Positions 8,116 through 17,521 of a stretch of DNA of 64,000 nucleotides are shown piece by piece. This DNA comes from JAGLON01 sp041394985 (lineage in GTDB: Bacteria > Zixibacteria > MSB-5A5 > GN15 > JAAZOE01): assembly GCA_041394985.1 (NCBI GenBank), contig JAWLBI010000001.1:3968001-4032000 (forward strand), written 5' to 3'. The notes beneath the pieces are model-generated. The model was not told the DNA's origin, made no database searches, and was given only the letters and a program-made list of their open reading frames with translations. Numbering within the stretch: position 1 is the stretch's first letter; each line of letters starts with the position of its first letter. The position numbers were made by a program, and so were the translations under genes.

Positions 8116-9891
8116 ATGGCTGCAGATAATGAAACCGTCCGAGATGACGGCGGGGGATCATCTCCGGATCCGCTCGGTATAATCGGCTGGGTCATCGGCG
8201 GCAAATATAAAATCGAAGCATATATTTCCGGAGGCGGATTCGGCGAGGTCTATGCCGGATACAATCAGCACCTGCCGGAACAACGCGTCGTTGTCAAGTT
8301 TTTCAAACGCGTGCAATCGCGGGAAAAATTCGATAAAGAGGCGCGCATTCTGTGCCAGCTCGACCATCCCAATATCAGCCGCGTTATCGACTATCTGCCC
8401 GATGAAGGCGCTGCCGTTGTTGCCTTTATTGACGGCGAAGACGGCGGCAATTATCTGAAAACGAAAGGCGCCCTTCCCGAGAACCTCTATCTCAATGTCG
8501 CACGCAGTATGTCCAAGGCTATCGCCTATGCGCACGAAAAAAAAATCGCACATCGCGATTTGAAACCGGGCAATATCCTCATCGATAAAAACGGCCAGGT
8601 TTTCCTCATCGATTTCGGCATCGCCAAGGAAATCGGCGGAGATGCGACAAAGACAGCCTATACTGCCCTGACACCGATGTTTGCTGCCCCGGAACGACAG
8701 GCCGGCGATAAGGATTATAATCCGTTCCTATCGGACATCTATGAAATGGGCGTCACCCTGTTTAACTTTGCGACGAATTCCCTGCCCTATCGCAATCCGG
8801 TCAACCCCAATTTTGGTGAATGGGGCGGTAAGGCCAGCGAGGTGCTGTCCCCCGATCTGAGAAAGATTCTCCTTAAGGCAACACACCCTGATCCTGACAG
8901 GCGCTATATCTCCGCCAAGGAAATGGCTGACGATTTCGACAAACTGAAACATGCTTATAAAACCAAGGGATCATCCCCGCTCAAGTATATTCTGATAGTC
9001 ATACTTATCGCCGTGTTAGGTTTTGCGGGATATGAATATCGTGACGAGATTATGTCTCAGTATGAACGCCTGACCGCATCGACCAAACGAACCGATAAAC
9101 CGGAAAAACCTAAAGATCAACCGACAATGAAAGATTCAATTGCCGGCGGCGAGATGTCGGCGGTCCAGGATTCCGCCCAGGTAACGGCGGATAATTCCGC
9201 GCAAATCGTTGCATCCGTACAGGATACGTCACAAGAAGCGGCTCCGGTCGTCGAGCCGCCGAAAACCGAACCCAAAAAGGAAGAGCCGGTTCAGCCGAAA
9301 CCAAAAGAAGAGGAAAAACCTGCACCTCCTCCCGAACCTGAAGATTCGGAAATCCTCATCATGGTGTCGCCGTTCGAAAATTCAACCCTTTTAGTGAATA
9401 ATCGTCCCTGGACCTCGGGCAGCAGCAAAGTACTGCCCCAGGGGACATATGCGATAACGGTCATCAATCCGGACTACCCCATCTATTCCGAAAAACTGAC
9501 GGCCCGAAAAAAGAACGAGAATATCAACATCGTCCTGGCCCAAAAATTCAGAAGTCTTAAACTGGTCGATATACAGGTGGCCCTCGCACCTCATTCAGAC
9601 AGACATTTTTTGGATATATCATTCAACGGAAAAGAGCACAAAATTTCCCGATTCCCGGCCCTGGACCTGCGCAAAGGCGCAGGCAAATGGCAGGTGGGTC
9701 TCTCTCTCAATTTATTAGGAGACGCATCCGGACAATCGCAACCCAAAATCGATTCCTGTGTGACCTTCCCCTATGGCGGGGGGCCCAGGTCGGTCATCAA
9801 AGGCGATTCAGGCACTCTGACACTGGAAACCGACAAGTCATCGGAAGGCGGGCCGGTTCCTATGGTCATCTTTTGGTCGGAGGAGAAATAG
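8116..9891 (+). CDS. Membrane Ser/Thr protein kinase with periplasmic PEGA domain
   Basis: This 591-residue protein has a complete Hanks-type kinase domain: Gly loop SGGGFGEVY (39-46), catalytic Lys61, HRDLKPGN (146-153), DFG (166-168) and APE near 191-193. A single transmembrane helix lies at about 290-306. The extracytoplasmic part has a Pro/Glu/Lys-rich spacer (about 330-410), a PEGA-type domain (about 412-475) and a further beta-rich C-terminal domain without an obvious match. Family knowledge: such kinases phosphorylate cytosolic proteins in response to envelope signals, and PpkA-type kinases switch on type VI secretion. Its divergent position next to the PAAR operon fits that role, but no FHA-domain partner or phosphatase is seen in the window. 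It starts an operon with the next three plus-strand genes. Confidence 0.92.
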   Translation: MAADNETVRDDGGGSSPDPLGIIGWVIGGKYKIEAYISGGGFGEVYAGYNQHLPEQRVVVKFFKRVQSREKFDKEARILCQLDHPNISRVIDYLPDEGAAVVAFIDGEDGGNYLKTKGALPENLYLNVARSMSKAIAYAHEKKIAHRDLKPGNILIDKNGQVFLIDFGIAKEIGGDATKTAYTALTPMFAAPERQAGDKDYNPFLSDIYEMGVTLFNFATNSLPYRNPVNPNFGEWGGKASEVLSPDLRKILLKATHPDPDRRYISAKEMADDFDKLKHAYKTKGSSPLKYILIVILIAVLGFAGYEYRDEIMSQYERLTASTKRTDKPEKPKDQPTMKDSIAGGEMSAVQDSAQVTADNSAQIVASVQDTSQEAAPVVEPPKTEPKKEEPVQPKPKEEEKPAPPPEPEDSEILIMVSPFENSTLLVNNRPWTSGSSKVLPQGTYAITVINPDYPIYSEKLTARKKNENINIVLAQKFRSLKLVDIQVALAPHSDRHFLDISFNGKEHKISRFPALDLRKGAGKWQVGLSLNLLGDASGQSQPKIDSCVTFPYGGGPRSVIKGDSGTLTLETDKSSEGGPVPMVIFWSEEK

Positions 9892-9928
9892 CGCCATCTG
9901 GCAATAAGAAATATACATAGGAGGTACT

Positions 9929-10702
9929 ATGAAAAAACACGGATTTGCCAAACAGGCAATCGCGCAGGTTGTGCTGTTGTGTTTCGTGCAAATGCTGTTT
10001 TTTCCTGTCGTCGGATTCTCCCAGCCACTCGAATGTCAATTTGATAAAAGCAATCCAACACTCGAAAACGCACGTCTCAGCTTTCGCACGCTGAACTATG
10101 CCTGCGCCGAAGAAGAGATCGAGGCGTTTCTCAAGCTGGAAGATATCACTATCGAGGAAAAAGCGGATGCCCACGTCCTGCTTGCCGCAGTCTATTATGC
10201 CAAGCTGAAAAACGACGAGGAAAAACGCAATCAGGTCGTCAGCCAATTCAAACAGGCCTTCCAAGCCTATCGCGCATGGAAAGGCGATCTCGACATCAGC
10301 TCGACTGAATTTTTCGAGATGATGCAGGAGGCGCAGGCACAGGTGGATGAAGAGGCCGAACAGACCGTTATCGAAGAGGAAACGCCCGCCATTGTCGAAC
10401 AACCGGCAACAGCGAGCGAACCAAAGATCGAAGAGGTAGAACAACCGGCCAAAGTCGAAGACGAACAACCGGCTGTCGCATCGATGCCTGCCTACGAGGG
10501 AGGGAGTGTCAAGGAATCCAAGCCCTGGTACAAAAAATGGTGGGCCATCGGACTCGGCGTCGGCCTCATTGCCGGTGTGGTCGTTCTCGCCGGAGGTGGC
10601 GGCAGCGATGACGGCGGGGGATCTACCGATACGACCCTGCCCGACTTCCCGGACCCGCCGCCCGCAGGGAAAAACAATCCGAATTCGAAAATAAAAAAAT
10701 AA
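9929..10702 (+). CDS. Membrane-anchored helical-repeat protein of unknown function
   Basis: This 257-residue protein has an N-terminal export signal (hydrophobic about 12-28, then Ala/Ser-type cleavage at GFSQP) and a helical region (about 40-125) that resembles a short tetratricopeptide array, with phrases such as KADAHVLLAAVYYAKL. A Glu/Val/Pro-rich linker (about 130-195) is followed by a second hydrophobic helix (about 207-222) directly after WYKKWW, and then a Gly/Ser/Asp tail. It is preceded by the strong ribosome site AGGAGGT. It lies 37 nt behind the kinase and 18 nt before the next exported protein, so it is probably co-transcribed and may sit with the kinase in the envelope. I do not recognise a named family. 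Confidence 0.7.
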   Translation: MKKHGFAKQAIAQVVLLCFVQMLFFPVVGFSQPLECQFDKSNPTLENARLSFRTLNYACAEEEIEAFLKLEDITIEEKADAHVLLAAVYYAKLKNDEEKRNQVVSQFKQAFQAYRAWKGDLDISSTEFFEMMQEAQAQVDEEAEQTVIEEETPAIVEQPATASEPKIEEVEQPAKVEDEQPAVASMPAYEGGSVKESKPWYKKWWAIGLGVGLIAGVVVLAGGGGSDDGGGSTDTTLPDFPDPPPAGKNNPNSKIKK

Positions 10703-10720
10703 CGATAAAGGAGTCATAGG

Positions 10721-11626
10721 ATGAAAGGGAAAATCGTTAACGTGTGCTGGATGACGCTCTTCGTTATCCTCTTTGTAACATCCCTGACCCTGGCACAGGT
10801 AGAAGCCAACACGATTTTATATCAAGGGAAATTGTCTGATAATGACGGCGCACCGATTACGACCGCAACAAGTATCACATTCACTTTCTGGACGGCATTG
10901 ACAAGCGGCACCAACCTTTATGATACGACAACTTCCGTCACTCCCGACGACAATGGTCTGTTTACTATTGAATTGGGGCCGTTTCCCCCATCCGTAAGCA
11001 ATGGTGACAAACGATATTTGGGCCTGACTATTGCCGGTGGCAGCGAAATGACGCCACGGCAATTACTAACCTCTGCCCCGACAGCGCTGACGGCTCTTAC
11101 CTCGACAGATGCCCCCGGAATAACTTACGGCTCAGCTGCGGATGGAAACACAATTTATTCTTTGGCCGATACGGGATTAGCATATGCCTCGGCAGTTCTT
11201 TATGCCCCCGCAGACGGATATGCAGTAATAACAGCTAATGCCCTTGCATGGATTAATCATACAAACGGCAGCTGGGATAATATAATTTTCAAAGTTTCTG
11301 AGTCCGCAAATGATGTCTCGGGCATAGGTTTTAACAAGAGTGTCGTTCGCATTCCGCGAGATTACCCAAACTGCACGGAAAACATTATCATTCCAACCAG
11401 CATTACCACTACCGTTCCGGTCTCGGCGGGTCTCACTACTTTTTATTTTAATGCTTATGAATCAACCGGCACCGGCGATGATTACATATACAAGCCAATA
11501 ATACATGTCTTGTATGTACCATATTATCGCAGCCTCATCATTACGAAATCGCCGGAAAAGACTGAGGAAACTGATAATTCAATCATGCTGGAAACTGAAA
11601 ATATAATCCCGGAGCAAAATAAATAA
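10721..11626 (+). CDS. Exported beta-rich protein of unknown function
   Basis: This 301-residue protein has a clear signal peptide (hydrophobic 8-24, likely cut after LAQ/VEA). The domain that follows begins ILYQGKLSDNDGAPIT, continues with a GLFTIELG strand, and ends in YLGLTIAGG and MTPRQLLTSAPTA. Domains with this wording are common in surface or secreted proteins of FCB-group bacteria, where they often sit in front of tail-fibre-like or repeat regions. The second half is a beta-sandwich-like region without a recognised motif. Its ribosome site is AAAGGAG. It is the third gene of the kinase operon and may be part of the same surface assembly. Function unknown. Confidence 0.7.
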   Translation: MKGKIVNVCWMTLFVILFVTSLTLAQVEANTILYQGKLSDNDGAPITTATSITFTFWTALTSGTNLYDTTTSVTPDDNGLFTIELGPFPPSVSNGDKRYLGLTIAGGSEMTPRQLLTSAPTALTALTSTDAPGITYGSAADGNTIYSLADTGLAYASAVLYAPADGYAVITANALAWINHTNGSWDNIIFKVSESANDVSGIGFNKSVVRIPRDYPNCTENIIIPTSITTTVPVSAGLTTFYFNAYESTGTGDDYIYKPIIHVLYVPYYRSLIITKSPEKTEETDNSIMLETENIIPEQNK

Positions 11627-11658
11627 CCCGATGTGTAATCGAGATGGAGAAATCTATT

Positions 11659-13560
11659 ATGATTTTGTACCAGAAATCAACGAAAGAGAGTCCTTCGGTT
11701 AAACGAGTCGGGTTTAAAGGTGCGCAATCCGCCATACTCTGCCTTGTGCTGCTTTTGGCAATTGCGTCATCCGCATCGGCACAAGGAATCAGCATTGACG
11801 GCGGCGCCGTAGGCGGCGGCGGGAGCTCCTCGACCACCGGATATATGATAACCGGCGATGTGCCGCTTATGCCCGGAGGCGTTTCAATGGGCGGCGGCTA
11901 TCGGGCCGTCGGAGGAACAATCTCTCATCTGGCCGCAGATGCTCTGATGCTGGAATATGCGGCCGGTTCGGTAGAAACAATCTCTATGGCCGACAGGACT
12001 ATTTCTGTCGCATATTCACGAGGAGACGGTACGGCGGTCAGTGGAACGTTCCTGTATCGTCCAGGAGGCGCATCTGCCTATTCGCAATCGCCCATGACCG
12101 ATAATGGCGCAGGAACGCTGTCATATTCACTCAGCACCGGCCAGCTTAGTGTACGCGGTCTGGAATATTACATTGTAGTCGAACAGGGATCCTACTCTAC
12201 ATCAGTAGGGACCAGCGCCCAACCATATGTTTTTCGGGTGACATTTACCAATGCCCAGGGGCAGCGTCCTGAAGCATTACCCAATGCATCATATCGAATT
12301 GTCAGTCTCCCGGTCTTGGCCAATTCGACGAACGCTTCGACAGTCTTCCTCGATGATCTGGGAACAGCCGATGCAACACAATGGCGATTAGGTGCATACA
12401 ATGGCACTACCGGTAATGTCGATGAGTTTCCGTCAGTCCCGGCTGCGATTCCAGGCCAGGGATATTGGCTTATTGCACGAGGCGGAATGACCTACGGCTC
12501 CGCCGGAACATCAATACGACCCAATTATACCTACGGTGGAAATCAGTATTTTGAAGTCGCGCTCGACTCCGGCTGGAATATGTTTGCCAATCCGCTGCCG
12601 TTCGATATCTCATTCGCCGCGATGTATCTCGATACCGGCGGCGTTGTTGTCGCGAGTCATCCTGCTGCCATTATCGATAATGCGGCTTATTACTATAACG
12701 GAACCGGGTACAGCAATGTCACGACTATCCCCGCCTGGGAAGGTGTATTTCTTCACGCCAATCGCTCCGGCGCAAGTGCCTTGGTGCGATACAGTGAAAT
12801 CACCGGCGGCACGGTCTCAACAAAACCGCTTGTCGACTACGGCGAGGATGGCGAATGGAGTCTCGAGATTATTCTGAAAGCAGGCGATAAAATCGATGCC
12901 GGAAATCTCATCGGTGTGAAATACGATGCGCTCGAATCAGCCGATGAATACGATTTCCATGAACCGCCGCCGGCTCCGGATGGACCATATGTCGGATTGA
13001 AAATTCCCGGCGATGAACAAAGCCTTCGCATGACGGATTTCCGGCCGGAATTCGAACACGGCGCCGTATGGGCAATGGAAATCTCACCGGGCAAAAACCG
13101 CACGCTTTCCCTGCGCGGTCTGGCAGAGCTGCAAGGCTGGGAAGTCGCACTGGAGTTTGACAATGCGACTATGATCTATCCATCCGATGAACAGGTAATT
13201 GCGGTGCCGGACAAAGTCACGTCGGCCCGGCTGATCATTGGTAATAGAACGTTCTTGGCCGGAGAACAGGCCGGATTGCCTGAAAACTTTGCGCTTGATC
13301 AGAATTACCCGAACCCATTTAACCCGATGACGACTATTCGCTTTGTCGTCCCGATTCAAACACATGTGCGCCTCGATATTCACAATATCCTCGGCCAACG
13401 AGTTAAATCACTCGTGGACGAAGAGTTACCGAGAGGCGAATACACTGTCACTTGGTATGGGACCGACGATAATGAAAAGTCAGTCGCCACCGGAATCTAT
13501 TTTTACCGCATCCAGACGGAACAGTTTTCACAGTGCCGTAAGATGGTACTCCTGAAATAG
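11659..13560 (+). CDS. Secreted protein with C-terminal FCB sorting tail
   Basis: From the Met at 11659 (GGAG ribosome site 9 nt upstream) this is a 633-residue exported protein; an earlier in-frame ATG at 11644 has no such site. The signal peptide ends at ASSASAQ. A Gly-rich beta region follows (about 40-80), then a long beta-sandwich body. The last 85 residues are a typical sorting tail: LPENFALDQ, then NYPNPFNPMTTIRF, LDIHNILGQ, and finally the KMVLLK end. Family knowledge: this tail (TIGR04183-like, also called FlgD-Ig-like) directs proteins through type IX-type secretion or marks surface proteins in FCB bacteria. It is the last gene of the kinase operon and is followed by a hairpin at 13570. 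The substrate or partner is unknown. Confidence 0.8.
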   Translation: MILYQKSTKESPSVKRVGFKGAQSAILCLVLLLAIASSASAQGISIDGGAVGGGGSSSTTGYMITGDVPLMPGGVSMGGGYRAVGGTISHLAADALMLEYAAGSVETISMADRTISVAYSRGDGTAVSGTFLYRPGGASAYSQSPMTDNGAGTLSYSLSTGQLSVRGLEYYIVVEQGSYSTSVGTSAQPYVFRVTFTNAQGQRPEALPNASYRIVSLPVLANSTNASTVFLDDLGTADATQWRLGAYNGTTGNVDEFPSVPAAIPGQGYWLIARGGMTYGSAGTSIRPNYTYGGNQYFEVALDSGWNMFANPLPFDISFAAMYLDTGGVVVASHPAAIIDNAAYYYNGTGYSNVTTIPAWEGVFLHANRSGASALVRYSEITGGTVSTKPLVDYGEDGEWSLEIILKAGDKIDAGNLIGVKYDALESADEYDFHEPPPAPDGPYVGLKIPGDEQSLRMTDFRPEFEHGAVWAMEISPGKNRTLSLRGLAELQGWEVALEFDNATMIYPSDEQVIAVPDKVTSARLIIGNRTFLAGEQAGLPENFALDQNYPNPFNPMTTIRFVVPIQTHVRLDIHNILGQRVKSLVDEELPRGEYTVTWYGTDDNEKSVATGIYFYRIQTEQFSQCRKMVLLK

Positions 13561-13569
13561 TTACCCATA

Positions 13570-13600
13570 AGCCGAGGGGGCCGATTTCGGCTCCCCGGCT
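13570..13600 (+). terminator. Hairpin terminator candidate after the kinase operon
   Basis: A GC-rich hairpin begins 10 nt after the stop codon: AGCC/GGCT, GGGG/CCCC and GCCG/CGGC segments around an ATTT loop, with two small bulges. It is followed by TTCC-rich sequence rather than a clean T run, so it is a weaker intrinsic terminator. Confidence 0.5.
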
Positions 13601-13724
13601 TCCTTCCAATTTCACTCAATACATAATCCAAAAATATCCCATTCAGGATAAGATTTATCTAAAACAAAGTAACACATTCATTCGTCTCTATACCAAAAAG
13701 CCCTTGTCGGACAAAGAAAAGCGG

Positions 13725-13752
13725 TTGCGTAAAAAACTTTTTCATATATATT
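13725..13752 (+). promoter_or_regulatory. Promoter candidate for the large dockerin-like protein
   Basis: TTGCGT (13725-13730) is followed after 16 nt by TATATT (13747-13752). The start would lie about 110 nt before the gene, which has a strong AAAGGAGAT ribosome site. No gene is seen in the 13561-13868 gap, which otherwise holds only the terminator hairpin. Confidence 0.4.
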
Positions 13753-13868
13753 ACCGATGAGCATGAGCGTAGGGACAAGTGACAGGAGTCTGTCGATTTC
13801 TTGTCTTGCTTCCAAGGTCCTCTACTTTAGTTGCAACACTTTAGTTACCTATCCGAAAGGAGATCCAA

Positions 13869-16800
13869 ATGGCTAGGAGATTCTCAGCACTACTTCTCCT
13901 CTCCTTTTTGTTCTTAACCCTTCTGGGAAGCACCACGGTTTTCGCGCTTGATAAACCGTACGTCGCTTCTCATCTGAGCAAAACCCGGGTGGCTCCCGCG
14001 GCGATTCAGTATTATCGCTCAGACAATCCACCCGCAAATCCGATGGGCGGCAAGGACGTCGTCGCACTGAATGCGACCGACCATGCCAACAACATCATCG
14101 GTTACACCACGTATGACTATCAGAACAACGCGCTGATGCGCCGTCAGGTAGAACACCGTGGTACCGGCTATATTCACTTCGCGTGGATGTGGATGGAAGT
14201 GCAGGATGCGGCCTCAGAAACCCGTGACCTGCGTTATTATGGCTATAACCTGTCATCGTGCTTCCCGACCGCCGGCGCCACTGGTACCGGTATGGGCGCG
14301 GGTCGCGCCGGATATGTCGCACTCGACGTGTACTATCCGACAGCCTTCCCGATTCCTTCGGCTCACCTTTCCGGTGCGTCCGAAGTTATCCCGACGGCCT
14401 ATTATGACTTTGGTTGGTCAACCGGTTCGCCGATCGGTCTGTATGAAACCGATCAGCCGACTGATGTCTTCGGTTACGGCGCCAAAGGTGCGCAGGGCAC
14501 TGGCCCGGGCAACACCAACATTTGGCCGTACATCGAAATGGACATTGGTACGGAAACCGTACTGCACATGGCTTGTTCCGAGTCGATCCCGACCGGTGAC
14601 GACAGCACCACGATTACCACGATTTCCTACTATCGTCGTGTAGGCGCCTATGGTTTCACCAGCGGCACCTCAAATGGTGTTTGGTCCGACCAGCGTGTCA
14701 TCGACTCCAACAACATGGGTGACCCGATCATCGTTCAAGATCCGAACTCCGATCGCGTTGCTCTCGTCTGGATGGCCCCGTGCGCATTCAACCGTGGTGT
14801 CGATGAAGAAAACTCGTTCGATAACGACGTGTATTATGCCTTCTCCGATAACCAGGGTGCCGACTGGGCGTCCAAGACCTTCCCGTCCATCAGCGATGAT
14901 GTTGAAAACAGCGTCCTCGAGGGTGGAAACATCACGAACTATACCGATCCGGGCGCGCCGGAAAACTGGCACCTCCAGGAATTCGGCTACTCAGAAGTCC
15001 AGGGTCTGTTCGACGGTGATGGAAATCTACACGTTGTCTGGGCAACGCGCGCATACGCCTCTGACAATGAACACGTCACCTTCCGTGACGGTGGTCTCTA
15101 CCACTGGTCGGAAGTCAACACAACGCCAAGCATCGTTTACAAGTGGCCGACCCGCTATGGAACCATTGGTAACGCTTGCGTCACTCTGCCCGACTGGATG
15201 CAGGAAGCCGGTAAGACGTCTCTGTCGATGTGTACCGACGGAACTCTGTATGTTTCCTTCACCAAGTTTGGTCATGATGGCCTGTGCGACACCGAAGAGT
15301 GCGACGGCCTCTGCACGAACTTTGACCAGGTAAACTCCGGTGACCAGGGTGGTCATGCGGTTGGTTACCTGTATACAGTTGCCTCCGATGACGGCGGCGT
15401 CCTGTGGGATGCCCCGCAGCGCGTAACCGGTCGTACCACGACCGAATTGACCGGCTGCTATCCGGATACGGCCGATGCCTCCCTGCAGTGCCACAGTGAA
15501 ATGTGGGGCTCAATGGCTCGCTACAGCCGTATCGAAACCTGCGGCGACTCGGTCGGATCCGAAGTCCTCGACGTCGTCTACATCGACGACTTGGCTCCGG
15601 GCGGCGTAGTCCGCGGTACCGGCGCCATGTGGACCACCAACCCGGTTACCTGGCAGGTCACCTCTTGCCGCGAAGTCGTCTATATTCCTGAATATGATGA
15701 CGATGCCGGCAACGGTCTTGGTATTTGCTATACCAACGAACTGCTCTATGTTGCACCGAGCGGAAATACGACAGCCACATTCCATATGACAAACCGCGGT
15801 CTTCTTGACAATAACTACAGTATCGGCGTCAATTATACCGATGGTAGCGGCTGGATTTCCCCGTCGCCCTCCTCCGGAGTAATTGGCCGTAACAATGAAG
15901 ACACGGTTGCCGTCGACCTGAACATCACGGCCCCGGCAGGCGCCGCTGATCCGTCGACCTGGCTGGCTACCGTCGTCGTTACGCACGATGCCACCAATAG
16001 CCCGCGCGAAATTCCGGTCTGTTTGACCGTCACCAGCACCGTGTTCACTCTGGATACGGCCACTCTGGCGACCACCTGCAAACAGCTCTTCGTCGATAAC
16101 GTCGCTCGCCTGGGTAACAATACCCCGGATGCGGCGCTCGACTATTTCGACGATTGCGATACGTTTACGACCCAAACCGACCCGACCTCGTACCTGTACG
16201 ACGGTTCCCCGGTTATCGCCTTCATCAGCGGTGCCGATACGCTCCGCTATATGTCATACTCATCGAACAGCATCTATGATGATGATGCATTCATTCCGAT
16301 GAGTGATCTGATTGTCGATGAAGTCACGTATGCCGGTTCATATACGTTCGCAACCGCCGAATACACGACGGCTGACACCAACATCGGCTGCATCGTCGAA
16401 TATTACATTCCGACGACCGCCGATTCCTGCGAATTCATCATCCAGCGCCTTAAAGTCTTCAGCTTTGACGGCGGCACCTATAATGGTGTTCTGGTTGGTG
16501 AAATGATCGACTGGGATGTCCCGTCCGATTCGGGTTCCGACAACACGTCCGGTTATTCGAACTCCGACAATGCCATCTGGATGGTCGGTTACGAATACGA
16601 TGATATCACCAATGGTGACTGCGGTCAGCTCGAAGACGATCGCTTCGGCGGCGTCCGCGTGCTTGAACCTGCGACCATGAAGAATGGTATGACGTTCGAC
16701 AATGCCACGTATGTTTACACCAGTGGCCCGTATGGTACTGCCGCTCCGCTTCCGGCGGGTGTCGCCTACCAGCTGATGAAGAACGAAGAAGGTCTCAGTG

Positions 16801-17219
16801 TCTACAGCTCGACCGATCCTGATTCGGTTGCTACCGACTTGTCGATGCTCGTCACCTTTAATTCATACGATATCGGCCCGACCGATACGTTCACGATCGT
16901 CATGGTTCTGGCTACCGGTAAGGACGGCGAGGCTGCCTTCTTACAGAGCCTGGCTGATGGCGCTGACTGGGCCGACGACAAGGGTCTGTATAGTGCAGAC
17001 TGCTGCGTCGTGGCCGGTGACGCCAACAATGACGGCGGTCTGAACATCGGTGACGCGGTATTCCTGATTAACCACATCTTCAAGGGCGGCCCGGCTCCCG
17101 TTTGTATGAACGCGGCTGACGCCAACCACGACTGTGGTCTGAACATCGGTGATGCGGTATACCTGATCAACCACATCTTTAAGGGTGGTGCGGCTCCGCA
17201 GTGCGGATGTATCAACTAG
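13869..17219 (+). CDS. Large secreted Asp-box protein with dockerin-like repeats
   Basis: This 1116-residue exported protein (signal peptide about 1-26, cut near VFA) has a BNR/sialidase-like propeller region. It contains two Asp boxes, SDNQGADW (about 326-334) and SDDGGVLW (about 507-515). A beta-sandwich region (about 630-720) resembles a CARDB or Ig-like domain. The C-terminus has two dockerin-type calcium-binding repeats in tandem, GDANNDGGLNIGDAVFLINH and an ADANHDCGLNIGDAVYLINH-like copy (about 1047-1107), each followed by FKGG. Codon use (GGT, CTG, AAC, ATC, TTC) is strongly biased compared with the flanking exported proteins, suggesting high expression. It has its own promoter region and a perfect terminator. 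Family knowledge: non-cellulosomal dockerins attach proteins to cohesin-bearing surface partners. No cohesin is seen in the window. The ligand or substrate is unknown. Confidence 0.85.
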   Translation: MARRFSALLLLSFLFLTLLGSTTVFALDKPYVASHLSKTRVAPAAIQYYRSDNPPANPMGGKDVVALNATDHANNIIGYTTYDYQNNALMRRQVEHRGTGYIHFAWMWMEVQDAASETRDLRYYGYNLSSCFPTAGATGTGMGAGRAGYVALDVYYPTAFPIPSAHLSGASEVIPTAYYDFGWSTGSPIGLYETDQPTDVFGYGAKGAQGTGPGNTNIWPYIEMDIGTETVLHMACSESIPTGDDSTTITTISYYRRVGAYGFTSGTSNGVWSDQRVIDSNNMGDPIIVQDPNSDRVALVWMAPCAFNRGVDEENSFDNDVYYAFSDNQGADWASKTFPSISDDVENSVLEGGNITNYTDPGAPENWHLQEFGYSEVQGLFDGDGNLHVVWATRAYASDNEHVTFRDGGLYHWSEVNTTPSIVYKWPTRYGTIGNACVTLPDWMQEAGKTSLSMCTDGTLYVSFTKFGHDGLCDTEECDGLCTNFDQVNSGDQGGHAVGYLYTVASDDGGVLWDAPQRVTGRTTTELTGCYPDTADASLQCHSEMWGSMARYSRIETCGDSVGSEVLDVVYIDDLAPGGVVRGTGAMWTTNPVTWQVTSCREVVYIPEYDDDAGNGLGICYTNELLYVAPSGNTTATFHMTNRGLLDNNYSIGVNYTDGSGWISPSPSSGVIGRNNEDTVAVDLNITAPAGAADPSTWLATVVVTHDATNSPREIPVCLTVTSTVFTLDTATLATTCKQLFVDNVARLGNNTPDAALDYFDDCDTFTTQTDPTSYLYDGSPVIAFISGADTLRYMSYSSNSIYDDDAFIPMSDLIVDEVTYAGSYTFATAEYTTADTNIGCIVEYYIPTTADSCEFIIQRLKVFSFDGGTYNGVLVGEMIDWDVPSDSGSDNTSGYSNSDNAIWMVGYEYDDITNGDCGQLEDDRFGGVRVLEPATMKNGMTFDNATYVYTSGPYGTAAPLPAGVAYQLMKNEEGLSVYSSTDPDSVATDLSMLVTFNSYDIGPTDTFTIVMVLATGKDGEAAFLQSLADGADWADDKGLYSADCCVVAGDANNDGGLNIGDAVFLINHIFKGGPAPVCMNAADANHDCGLNIGDAVYLINHIFKGGAAPQCGCIN

Positions 17220-17282
17220 GAAATATCGAATATAATCGGCGATGTACTCCACCTTTCCCGGAGTCATCGCGATGATGATAAG

Positions 17283-17318
17283 AACACCGCGCCGAATTTT
17301 CGGCGCGGTGTTTTTTTA
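17283..17318 (+). terminator. Rho-independent terminator of the dockerin-like gene
   Basis: A 13-bp perfect stem (AACACCGCGCCGA pairing with its complement) around an ATTT loop is followed by a T run. It lies 64 nt after the stop codon. The rest of 17220-17521 shows no further gene or clear signal. Confidence 0.92.
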
Positions 17319-17521
17319 TTCGGACATCCCTGAGTTTTTTCGTTGCCGCCGATACGAAAAGAGTTGCATTTTATCTCAATTCATAGTAATTAGTGAGTAG
17401 GGATTCGAAGGCGAGAGACTGGTTTGATTTGCTTAGACGAAACCCGCTTACGATTCTGTTCGCCCACACTATTCTTGGACAGATTGAAGTAAGATTGATG
17501 GATTATCCCTTGGAGTGGAAT

